DNA from: Paenibacillus sp. J23TS9 | GTDB taxonomy: Bacteria; Bacillota; Bacilli; Paenibacillales; Paenibacillaceae | DNA length: 64,000 nt | Reading direction: 5' to 3' | Assembly: GCF_018403225.1 (NCBI RefSeq) | Contig: NZ_BOSG01000007.1 | Location: forward strand, 62,001 to 126,000 | Shown: positions 47,790-54,459 of the stretch, piece after piece | Layout of the letters: each line of letters opens with the position of its first letter | Position numbering within the stretch: position 1 is the stretch's first letter | Position numbers and translations under genes: made by a program | The notes under the pieces: generated by a model | The model's database searches: none | What the model was told of the DNA's origin: nothing | The model's input: only the letters and a program-made list of their open reading frames with translations

Positions 47790-47846
47790 GTGTCGACAAT
47801 GTCGACACGATGCGTGAATATGGTGTTAGATGATGTTACAGCCTTC
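47790..47846 (-). repeat. attC-like site 0, truncated (distal array end)
   Basis: Minus strand: GAAGGCTGTAACATCATCTAAC then ACCATATTCACGC, i.e. the outer arm, core and first inner arm of the repeat. The rest is gone; the sequence runs instead into the palindrome GTGTCGACAATGTCGACAC (47790-47808). Outer arm pairs with the start of the kinase cassette (13 of 18 positions by hand count). Confidence 0.7.
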
Positions 47847-47850
47847 ACAG

Positions 47851-48471
47851 TTATACATACAAGCTTCTTTTCTTTAGCTCTACTATGATTAATTCCGCCA
47901 ATAGTTCAGGTGACTTAATTCCATTAACGATTAAATCACAATCAGACTTCACTCTGGTATTGATCGCATGATAAAGATCCCTTACAACGAATAAATACTG
48001 AGATAAATATTCCTCCATCTGCTTTAGCGGCTCGTCAGCTTTACTACCCGATCTCTGAATACCTTCTAATGTTCTTAATATTCTTCGAGCTAATGCTACT
48101 TCTAGTGGAATATCAATACACACTGCAAAATCAATAAGTTCGCCGATCCCTTCTCGACCTCTACCAAAAGGCTCTTCAACGATTATATATTTATCGGGCT
48201 TTAGTTCTTGTTTATTATGTGGGAGTACGATTGTTCCTCCATTGGCTAAATTAGATAAGTCCTTTAAAAAATCAGGGTTTAATACTTGTTTGGGATCAGC
48301 CCCTTCTTTCAGCCATGCAGAGAAATCTTCCGGATAAGTATTTGATAAAACATAATCATCGAAATGAAACGAAACGGCTTCATCAAGCTTTTTCTTTAGC
48401 TCATTAACTAATGTACTTTTCCCAGAGCCTGAGGGGCCGCTGATAGAAATAATAAATGATGAATTATTCAT
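47851..48471 (-). CDS. P-loop kinase, uridine-kinase-like (cassette 7)
   Basis: 206 residues. Walker A is ISGPSGSGKSTLV at the N-terminus; FHFDDYV supplies the usual aspartates, and RILRTLEGIQRSG resembles the lid of the uridine kinase/phosphoribulokinase family. Cytoplasmic; the phosphate acceptor is unknown. It begins about 45 bp after the site-1 core and ends 4 bp before the conserved GAAGGC of site 0, so the cassette is almost all coding. Confidence 0.82.
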   Translation of the reverse strand: MNNSSFIISISGPSGSGKSTLVNELKKKLDEAVSFHFDDYVLSNTYPEDFSAWLKEGADPKQVLNPDFLKDLSNLANGGTIVLPHNKQELKPDKYIIVEEPFGRGREGIGELIDFAVCIDIPLEVALARRILRTLEGIQRSGSKADEPLKQMEEYLSQYLFVVRDLYHAINTRVKSDCDLIVNGIKSPELLAELIIVELKKRSLYV

Positions 48472-48500
48472 TTTTCTTTATTCCTCTCATATTTATTTTA

Positions 48501-48698
48501 CTTTGCGGCAATTTCAGCTAACGTTGTTGTGTTCCCGACGCCTCACCGTCCTAAGATTCCGTAGGAGCCTGGTCCGCTTGTGGACTTGGGAGGTGCAGGT
48601 GTGTCTGCTGAATCATCTTTCTCAAAATTCCTCTTGCAGACCAAGGGGCGTATGCCCCTCAGTGGAAACACCGTGTTATGTGAAGGACCTGCCTTCTT
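48501..48698 (-). repeat. attC-like site 1
   Basis: Core ends at 48516-48522 (AGCTAAC) and 48675-48680 (GTTATG). Inner arms GGGAACACAAC and GGAAACACCGT pair. Internal stem GTCTGC/GCAGAC surrounds CAAGAGGAATTTTGAG (minus), and a GGGGCATACGCCCC hairpin follows. Right outer arm pairs with the start of cassette 6 (GTTATGTGAAGGACCTGC against GTTATGTGAAAGACCTGC, 17 of 18). Confidence 0.8.
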
Positions 48699-48720
48699 CG
48701 AACTTACTTCCAAAATTCTC

Positions 48721-49299
48721 TTATAATAGATCTAGCCAGTTTGATTTCTTGTTTACTTTATTTATACTGTTCTTCAACCAATTTCTTTCATCCGGTCTTA
48801 TATAGTTTAAATAGTTGAGAAAGTCTTGTTCATCGTGTGGTCTAGGATTCGTGCTCTTAAAGAGTAACTACCATTCAAGGGCTACATAGGGGAAATAGTC
48901 AGGATTTTTTCTGATAAATCTTTCTAGTTCCATTGTTATAGAGCGATCTTTCCTAAAGACTACTTTTTCATTAATGGTTTCTGTCAATAATATCTCTATA
49001 AAATCATGCTCTCTAAACAAATGCAAACAATAACGTGGAATAAAAGTATCTTCTATAGAAGAGCAAGTTTCCAGTCGAGCTTCTCCGGGAATCGCCACCT
49101 TAATATCCCACTGTTTGAAGTAATCTAATGCTTCTTGAGTATGCTCACGAAATATTACTATATCAATATCCCCATGCTCCCTCGTCTGTCTACCAATTGC
49201 CAAATCGATTGACCAACCGCCAGCAATAAACCAGGGAAAATTAAATGATTTCATTTCATTCATAATAAAGTTTAACTGGCTAGAATTTATTCGACTCAT
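48721..49299 (-). pseudogene. Nucleotidyltransferase with in-frame premature stop (cassette 6)
   Basis: Lincosamide/aminoglycoside nucleotidyltransferase-like fold: FIAGGWSIDLAIGR, then HGDIDIVIF with the two metal-binding aspartates. The open frame ends at a TAG (48868-48870) after VALEW, but the same frame continues LLFKSTNPRPHDEQDF...SNWLDLL to a TAA at 48721. LLFKSxxPRPKDxxDF is the conserved C-terminal part of this family, so the TAG is a nonsense mutation of a 192-residue protein. Substrate unknown; resistance function is possible in homologues but not shown. Confidence 0.85.
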
Positions 49300-49334
49300 A
49301 AATCTCCTTTAGATGGCTTTATAGGTTTTTATAA

Positions 49335-49533
49335 GATTGCAGGTCTTTCACATAACGTTAATGTGTTCACGAACCCGAGAACCTTAAGTCCGAAGGAGCC
49401 GACCGCGGCGAGATTAGGTTAGTAGGGTTGTCCGCCTGCACTCGCTTCCTTGAAAACCCTCGGGCGAACCGAGCAGCCTCCAGGATGCTGTGATGCGTGA
49501 ATACTTTATTATGTGACGATCTACTCTTCTTCG
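49335..49533 (-). repeat. attC-like site 2
   Basis: Core ends CATAAC (49351-49356) and TTATGTG (49509-49515); here the second core reads ATTATG, so AAC has become AAT. Inner arms CGTGAACACATTA and CGTGAATACTTTA pair. Right outer arm pairs with the start of cassette 5 (14 of 18), both containing GATCTACT or AATCTACT. Confidence 0.75.
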
Positions 49534-49542
49534 AAATACTTG

Positions 49543-50055
49543 TTATGTCTTCTGAAATTTCGCCCTTTTTAGCGCCTCTTGATATAACTCGTAATTATCT
49601 TTTATCCAAGGAACATTTAATACCTGTTCAGGTTTTAATAGTCCTCGTCCGCGAATCTCGTCATTCGGTTGAATATCATCTAAATGAATGATATTAGACC
49701 AGAAGAATGCCATATAGTTCTTAGGAAAAGGGTATTTGTAGTTCTCTGGTTTTTCTCCGAACATTTCAATTTCCACAAAACCCAAAAGCTTAGGGTCAAG
49801 TATCTTTGCTCCTGTCTCTTCGTATAGTTCTCTTATTACTGCTTCTTCTGCAGATTCTTCTCGTTCAATGTGTCCACCCGGTATATCCCAACCTCTAGCA
49901 TGCAAATCAGTTAAAATAATTTCGTCATTTAAAAATGCTAGAACGAATGAACAGGTTATCAAATGCCTATCAGGCATAACGTCGGATATAACTGTTGAGA
50001 TCTGGTTAGGTTCTGGAAGCCAATCAATGTCTTTATCTATTTGAATTATGCGCAT
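49543..50055 (-). CDS. Nudix hydrolase (cassette 5)
   Basis: 170 residues with a complete Nudix box: GGHIEREESAEEAVIRELYEET then GA, i.e. G-x5-E-x7-R-E-x2-E-E-x-G. It cleaves a nucleoside diphosphate linked to some group; the substrate is not predictable. AGGAGC precedes the ATG. Start and stop lie close to sites 3 and 2, as for other cassettes. Confidence 0.92.
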   Translation of the reverse strand: MRIIQIDKDIDWLPEPNQISTVISDVMPDRHLITCSFVLAFLNDEIILTDLHARGWDIPGGHIEREESAEEAVIRELYEETGAKILDPKLLGFVEIEMFGEKPENYKYPFPKNYMAFFWSNIIHLDDIQPNDEIRGRGLLKPEQVLNVPWIKDNYELYQEALKRAKFQKT

Positions 50056-50079
50056 TCAATAGCTCCTTCTTTTATATAT

Positions 50080-50280
50080 AGTAGATTGTCGTATAACGTT
50101 GTTGTATTCCCGACGCCCCACCACCTTAAAGGAGCTCGCAACCATAGGCGAAGTCGGTTCCCGACTGGGCGCTACCGCGCTTAGGTGGTGCGGGTGTGTT
50201 GCCTGAATCCATTTCCCCGAAATGCCTCTGGCAACCAAGGCCCCTTTTGGGCGGTGTTATATGTTGTAGCCGCCTTCTTC
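50080..50280 (-). repeat. attC-like site 3
   Basis: Core ends GTATAAC (50091-50097) and GTTATATG (50256-50263). An additional inner stem CCCACCACCTTAA / TTAGGTGGTGCGGG is present, and the internal stem is TTGCC/GGCAA around AGAGGCATTTCGGGG. Outer right arm (TTGTAGCCGCC) matches the surviving TAGCCGC at the start of cassette 4. Confidence 0.8.
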
Positions 50281-50389
50281 GATTTCGCATAATTTATTTA
50301 TGTTGTCATATTTACATTTAACTCTTGGTTGTCTATTTAGCATTTCCCTTTTTATAAATGCATTAATAAATGGATTATATCTATTCCAG

Positions 50390-51172
50390 TTAAAAAGAAC
50401 TGCATATCCGCATTGATATTTGAACAAGGTTTATTCTTATTTCTGATCTGCTATTCCAACTTCGACTATCCCATTCGACACCACTTAAATCATCACCGCC
50501 ATACAAGATAATACCTAATTTTACATTTCTAAATTGTGAAACAGCCATAAATGCTGCTGCTTCCATTTCTACAGTTACACACCCTTCTGCTTTCCGCAAC
50601 TCAACCTTTTCTTTAGTCTCTCTATAAAATGAATCTGTCGTCCAAGTTTTTGCCTTTATATACCTGATGTTATGTATATTAAAATCTTCCTCTATGATTT
50701 TTAATACCTCTAGATTACATTCAATTTCTCTTGATGGCTTAATGTAATGGTATGATACTCCTTCATCTCTCACTGCAGAAACTGGTACTAATACATGTCC
50801 AACAGCAATGTCTTTTTTTAATACACCTGCACCACCACAAACTATAAATTTCTGAAAACCATAGGCTATCAGTTCTTCTAAGAATCCTGCTGAACCTGCA
50901 GCTCCTAAATACCCCAAAGTAATATGTACCTTTTTCCCTTGATAATATGTTTCATATATTGGCAAATCTACAGTCTCGCAATGTAGACATGCAACTTCTT
51001 TCAACTTTCCCTCCGTTTTCATTTTTTCAATTACATCTCGAAAAAAAGTTATTACACAGTATTCAAATTCTTCTTTTGGCTTGATAAAATTAGTAGCCTC
51101 TATTATTGCAACTCGCGATTCATCAAATTCCAATATCGGGAATTCATTACTATCGATTTTTTTGCTCTTCAT
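50390..51172 (-). CDS. Nucleoside phosphorylase-family protein (cassette 4)
   Basis: 260 residues. PNP/UDP family signatures: HITLGYLGAAGSAGFLEELIAYGFQKFIVCGGAGVL (phosphate and base sites, about residues 85-120) and GCVTVEMEAAAFMAVSQF (ribose-binding MEAAA). It probably cleaves a purine or related nucleoside. TTTGGAGGTAAG precedes the ATG. About 110 bp of non-coding sequence separate its stop from site 3, more than in other cassettes. Confidence 0.9.
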   Translation of the reverse strand: MKSKKIDSNEFPILEFDESRVAIIEATNFIKPKEEFEYCVITFFRDVIEKMKTEGKLKEVACLHCETVDLPIYETYYQGKKVHITLGYLGAAGSAGFLEELIAYGFQKFIVCGGAGVLKKDIAVGHVLVPVSAVRDEGVSYHYIKPSREIECNLEVLKIIEEDFNIHNIRYIKAKTWTTDSFYRETKEKVELRKAEGCVTVEMEAAAFMAVSQFRNVKLGIILYGGDDLSGVEWDSRSWNSRSEIRINLVQISMRICSSF

Positions 51173-51214
51173 CTCGACTTACCTCCAAAGTAATTTAAAA
51201 TTTTTTTATTATTT

Positions 51215-51353
51215 CTTTGCGGCTATTAAACGGGTCGTCAGACTTAGATGGTTGAATGTATCGCCTGAATTAACCTCTCTGATTTTCCTCTTGGCGATCA
51301 AGGGCGAACGCCCGCAGTAGGAATGCTATGTTATCCGGTGTTCATGCCTTCTT
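51215..51353 (-). repeat. attC-like site 4 with one core deleted
   Basis: The right part is intact: outer arm, core GTTATCC (51330-51336), GGGCGAACGCCC hairpin and the internal stem TCGCC/GGCGA. The left inner arm and the AACGTTAT core are missing; sequence jumps from CAGACTTAGATGG to TTAATAGCCGCAAAG, the start of cassette 4. Cassettes 3 and 4 can no longer separate at this junction if the system works as inferred. Confidence 0.75.
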
Positions 51354-51369
51354 GAATAGCTTCCAAATA

Positions 51370-51816
51370 CTATATTTTATATTTCTTTTGTATAGCTTTT
51401 AATATATTTTCCACACTGCTATCATCCCAAATAACTACATAGTACTTTTCTTTAATTAACTTTTGAAGAGCGCCAAGTCGATGATTACCATCCCTTACAC
51501 TTAAAGAGCCTTCTCTATTTTCAGCAATTAATGGGGGCATATCCCATCCGCTTTCTATACGATTAGAGATTTGATTAATGTTATAATTCCACCAATCTTC
51601 ATCTTCTACATATTCCATATTTGACTCAGGACCAACAACTCTATCTAGATAACTAATATCGATTTCAATTGGCCCTAACCAATATCGTCTTTTCATTTTT
51701 AGTCCTTCCGATAATCCAACATTATTTCCTTCGCCATTTAAAAAAAGATGAATCCATGTTTCAATATTATCATTTGCAGCGTACTCCATTGCAGCATTTA
51801 AAGTAAATCTAGTCAT
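51370..51816 (-). CDS. ParB/sulfiredoxin-like protein (cassette 3)
   Basis: 148 residues. The segment LSVRDGNHRLGALQKL is the ParB-N/sulfiredoxin-type nucleotide-binding motif (xDGNHRxxA). The N-terminal 90 residues carry no recognised domain. Single-domain ParB-like proteins of this size are common on mobile elements and may be nucleases or regulators; function unknown. Confidence 0.75.
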   Translation of the reverse strand: MTRFTLNAAMEYAANDNIETWIHLFLNGEGNNVGLSEGLKMKRRYWLGPIEIDISYLDRVVGPESNMEYVEDEDWWNYNINQISNRIESGWDMPPLIAENREGSLSVRDGNHRLGALQKLIKEKYYVVIWDDSSVENILKAIQKKYKI

Positions 51817-51861
51817 AGCTACGACTCCCTATCTAAAATATTGTCTTTTAGTTTTTTAAAT

Positions 51862-52080
51862 ACCATGCTTGAATTTCGGATAACGTTGATGTATTCACTA
51901 CGTCCCACTGAATTAAGACGGAAGTCGCCGGGCGCGATGATAGTCGATGCGGATGTGTCCGGCTGATCTCGCTTCCCCAATACTGAAAATTCCTCAAAGA
52001 TTCCTCTTCTAGCTTCGTGTCGGACCGACGGCGAATGCCCGAAGCGTGAATATGTTGTTATGCGAATCTGATGACTTCTT
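51862..52080 (-). repeat. attC-like site 5
   Basis: Core ends GGATAAC (51878-51884) and GTTATGC (52057-52063). Inner arms GTGAATACATCAAC and GCGTGAATATGTT pair. Longest site (172 bp between cores). Left outer arm pairs with the end of cassette 3 (TTCGGATAAC against ACCGGATAAC; about 14 of 18), right outer arm with the start of cassette 2 (16 of 18). Confidence 0.8.
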
Positions 52081-52088
52081 AAAACACA

Positions 52089-52625
52089 TTAATCTCTCCA
52101 AGCCTTTATTTGTTTATTTCCTTTGTCATAAGCTTTGACATCTATAAAGGTAGTCATTAAATTAGGCTCTTGTACCTCTTGATACACATCAGGAATTCTA
52201 TAGATAAAGGTATTATTTACAGCAGTTACTTCCCGTGTCTCTCCATTTTTGAACTCGATTTGAAATTTTTCTATTGGGATTTCAGAATATAATGCTCCCC
52301 ATATATAATTCCCTTTATTTTGTTTGTGCTCAACTCGAACCAAAAATGCAGGCCCATTGTTTGACTGTGATGTCCAACCCGAACTTTGACTATCGTTCTT
52401 GTAATAATACCGTCCATACTTTTTATGAAATACACCAAATACATACTGATCCTGATCTTTATATAGTACTAATCTATTTATCTCGTCCTTATTTACTGTA
52501 CCCACTTGAGATTTCCATTGAGATTGTACTGCTTTATCTAAAGTGCTATATCCCCATATATCTTTCCAATTAATGATCAGCCAGATTACAAGAATGGCAG
52601 CGCAAACAACTAAGACTTTCTTCAT
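52089..52625 (-). CDS. Membrane-anchored protein of unknown function (cassette 2)
   Basis: 178 residues. One N-terminal hydrophobic helix (KKVLVVCAAILVIWLIINW) without a lipobox or clear cleavage site, then an extracytoplasmic soluble part rich in aromatic residues (YGRYYYKND, GNYIWGALY). No family recognised. GAGGTGATTC precedes ATG 52625, 38 bp after the site-6 core. Confidence 0.7.
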   Translation of the reverse strand: MKKVLVVCAAILVIWLIINWKDIWGYSTLDKAVQSQWKSQVGTVNKDEINRLVLYKDQDQYVFGVFHKKYGRYYYKNDSQSSGWTSQSNNGPAFLVRVEHKQNKGNYIWGALYSEIPIEKFQIEFKNGETREVTAVNNTFIYRIPDVYQEVQEPNLMTTFIDVKAYDKGNKQIKAWRD

Positions 52626-52650
52626 GAATCACCTCTTTTTCAATTGGTAT

Positions 52651-52836
52651 TTCAGCAGTTTCGCATAACGTTGTTGTATCTACAAAACCCGAGAGGCATA
52701 AGGCGCAAACGCGCCGGGTCAGACGGACTTAGCCTCGCAGGTTTGTCGCTGAATCAACTTCTCTGCTCACCTCATCTTGCGAACCAAGGGCGAAGCCCGC
52801 AGCGTAGATACATTGTTATAAGATGTCCCCGCCTTC
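52651..52836 (-). repeat. attC-like site 6
   Basis: Core ends GCATAAC (52663-52669) and GTTATAAG (52815-52822). Inner arms GTAGATACAACAAC and GTAGATACATT pair almost perfectly; the arm next to GTT carries three extra bases. Internal stem TCGC/GCGA; GGGCTTCGCCC hairpin. Left outer arm pairs with the end of cassette 2 (16 of 18), right outer arm with the start of cassette 1 (16 of 18). Confidence 0.85.
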
Positions 52837-52849
52837 ATAGTACAACTCC

Positions 52850-53353
52850 TCAATAAACAAGATCTTCACGCACTTCTATTCCCATCTCATTACAATAATC
52901 TCTATATTTCTTTAGTACTGTATAAATATCATCTTGACCAACAACTACATTATCGTTGTCAAAATATTGCAGTGATCCACCTAGAATAAACAAAGTAATT
53001 ACTTCTTCATCTTCAGAAATAAGAGTATGTATGTCCCCGGGTGGTTCAAAAATAAAACTTCCTGGTTTCGCAATCCAATTTCGACCTTCATATCTCCATT
53101 GTCCTTGTATGTTATATCCTATTACAGATCCACCAGTATGCCGGTGGCGCGTTAGCACTTGGTTACTCTTTATCTTAAAGAGGTATATCCAAGTCCCTGT
53201 GGCAAGATCAAATCTCAGCGGTTTAAAATAACAACTCACTTCTTCCCCTTCATCGAAAGGAACCCACGGTAAATCTTCAACATTTAACACTCTTTCAGGT
53301 AATTGGAGATTCTCTGCTAGTTTTACTACAGAATCTTTAATCAATTGATTCAT
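52850..53353 (-). CDS. Cupin protein, 2,4'-dihydroxyacetophenone dioxygenase-like (cassette 1)
   Basis: 167 residues forming one cupin barrel. Motif 1 residues are in LTRHRHTGGSVIGYNIQGQWRYEG and motif 2 in GSFIFEPPGDIHTL, giving three histidines and a glutamate for metal binding. The LPWVPFDEGEEVSCYFKPLRFD opening fits the dihydroxyacetophenone dioxygenase-like family. The reaction here is unproven. It is the cassette nearest the recombinase remnant; GAGGAG precedes the ATG. Confidence 0.85.
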   Translation of the reverse strand: MNQLIKDSVVKLAENLQLPERVLNVEDLPWVPFDEGEEVSCYFKPLRFDLATGTWIYLFKIKSNQVLTRHRHTGGSVIGYNIQGQWRYEGRNWIAKPGSFIFEPPGDIHTLISEDEEVITLFILGGSLQYFDNDNVVVGQDDIYTVLKKYRDYCNEMGIEVREDLVY

Positions 53354-53384
53354 GCTATAGTCTCCTCTTAAGTTTTTATCTTTA

Positions 53385-53425
53385 TTTGCGGGGATTTCTT
53401 ATAACGTTCGTGTAGCTCTGAATCA
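53385..53425 (-). repeat. Proximal array junction (attI-like or half attC-like site 7)
   Basis: Minus strand AGAGCTACACGAAC|GTTATAAGAAATCCCC. The part after the bar is the start of cassette 1 and pairs with its end. The part before the bar resembles the inner arm of the other sites (consensus GNGAAYACAACAAC) only loosely and merges into the recombinase remnant. It could be an attI-type site or a worn attC-like half. Confidence 0.6.
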
Positions 53426-53841
53426 TTTTCTCGTGATCCATTCAAGTACTTTGCTGCTGAACAAAAGTATGAAATCTATGAACTTGACTACAATAAGCTT
53501 TTATCGTTTTGGTACTATAACCTCGAAGCTGCAGTGAATGGATTAAGGACCTTTTTATTGAAGTATCCCATGGATATGTTGGAATGATATCCTTCGTGTG
53601 TACTTCATGGTTAAGCAAACTGCATTCTTTCAACAACACAGTAATCAACATGAATTTTCATTCCTTCAAAAAGTGTTTGCAACTGTTGAATTGATTCGGG
53701 TGTAAATGGAATATTCCAGCCCTTTTGATCATGAATCCATTTCCTTCCTGGAATTTCTCGAATCTTCATAACCATTTGTTCATCATATTTAAAACGAACA
53801 TACAAGGAACCTTCGTCATTCCGAGACACCCATATACTCAC
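53405..53841 (-). pseudogene. Tyrosine recombinase/integrase remnant, N-terminal domains only
   Basis: GTG start at 53841. Frame 1 gives a HARP-like N-terminal domain (IREIPGRKWIHDQKGWNIPF) and stops at 53611. From about 53650 another frame continues into the core-binding SAM-like domain: KRSLIHSLQLRGYSTKTIKAYCSQVHRF, and a further frame shows WITRKMIQSYT up to the array junction. The catalytic domain with R-H-x-x-R-Y is absent. Same orientation as the cassettes. Probably the former integrase of the array, now broken. Confidence 0.75.
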
Positions 53842-53852
53842 GTTCCCACCCT

Positions 53853-53861
53853 CTCATTATA
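53853..53861 (-). promoter_or_regulatory. Extended -10 promoter of recombinase remnant
   Basis: Minus-strand TGATATAAT (TG-N-TATAAT) about 15 bp before the GTG start and its GAGAGGG ribosome binding site. With the recombinase broken, this could transcribe the cassettes. Confidence 0.45.
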
Positions 53862-54317
53862 TCACCAGCCCAATTATTGGAAAATAAAAAGAGCTCACAA
53901 GCGTCGCCATCGACATTGTAAGCTCCCGATACTTTCGGTGCTATCTATCCGCATACTGCAAAAACATATTTAGGTAAACTCCTCCCAGACAGCGATTATA
54001 CACCCCCATTTTGACCAACCACACTCTATGAAGAAGTTAGGCATTTTTCGCCGTGCTCAAGCACGAAGATACAGCGTAAACGGAATTTTGGTGATGCTCT
54101 TCGCGATAACATGATGACGATTCGCGTAGCGAATCGGTCTTGATGTTTCACGCCAGCTTCGAATAACTCTCACGGTCTTATGACGAACGATTAGATCCTT
54201 TCCTACTTACTCCTCTTCATCCTTGTTATTCGCATCATTATCCTTTGCTTCACCACTCATCGTCCGAGATGAAATCGTCATTCTCCTGCCTTTCTCTAAT
54301 TCCTGCCCCCCTGCCCA
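53862..54317. other. Non-coding interval between array and glmS
   Basis: No supported gene. Contains short hairpins (GATTCGCGTAGCGAATC near 54120-54136 and GTGCTCAAGCAC near 54057) and A/T-rich sequence. The left border of the conserved glmS region probably lies here. Confidence 0.5.
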
Positions 54318-54366
54318 AAAAGAAAAGCCGAGCAAATGTCAGGAAATAATCCTGGATCTGCTCGAC
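54318..54366 (-). terminator. Rho-independent terminator of glmS
   Basis: Minus-strand CGAGCAGATCCAGG / CCTGACATTTGCTCG stem followed by TTTTCTTTTT. Confidence 0.75.
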
Positions 54367-54422
54367 TCTGATACGACTTTTAATTGCTCGCTACGAGTTT
54401 AATTTGCTCGGAACGACTTTAT
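54357..54422. repeat. Three short direct repeats downstream of glmS
   Basis: TGCTCG-N-ACGACTTTTAAT, TTGCTCGCTACGAGTTTAAT and TTGCTCGGAACGACTTTATT follow one another with 19-27 bp period. Meaning unknown. Confidence 0.6.
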
Positions 54423-54459
54423 TTACCTTGAACAAAGCTTTTAAGGATATTTATCCTAA

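Larger units (their letters stand above)
47790..53405 (-). mobile_element. Integron-like array of seven single-gene cassettes
   Basis: Seven genes, all on the minus strand, alternate with 140-220 bp imperfect palindromes. Each palindrome starts (minus strand) shortly after a stop codon with GAAGGC...ATAAC and ends with AACGTTAT... roughly 30-60 bp before the next start codon. The sequence after GTT in each unit is the inverted complement of the sequence before AAC at the other end of the same unit, as expected if units circularise and recombine at G^TT, as integron cassettes do. Sites are longer than typical attC (57-141 bp). A truncated tyrosine recombinase abuts the proximal end. Base composition is A/T-richer than the flanks. 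Confidence 0.8.

Noticed and set aside
47851..53405. Array repeats as MITEs or bcr1-like intergenic elements
   Set aside because: The outer arms pair with the far end of the same gene unit, not within one repeat. Independent MITE insertions would not create that pattern. Not excluded for single sites.
47790..53405. CRISPR array
   Set aside because: Repeats are 140-220 bp, diverged, separated by whole genes; no short regular spacers and no cas genes.
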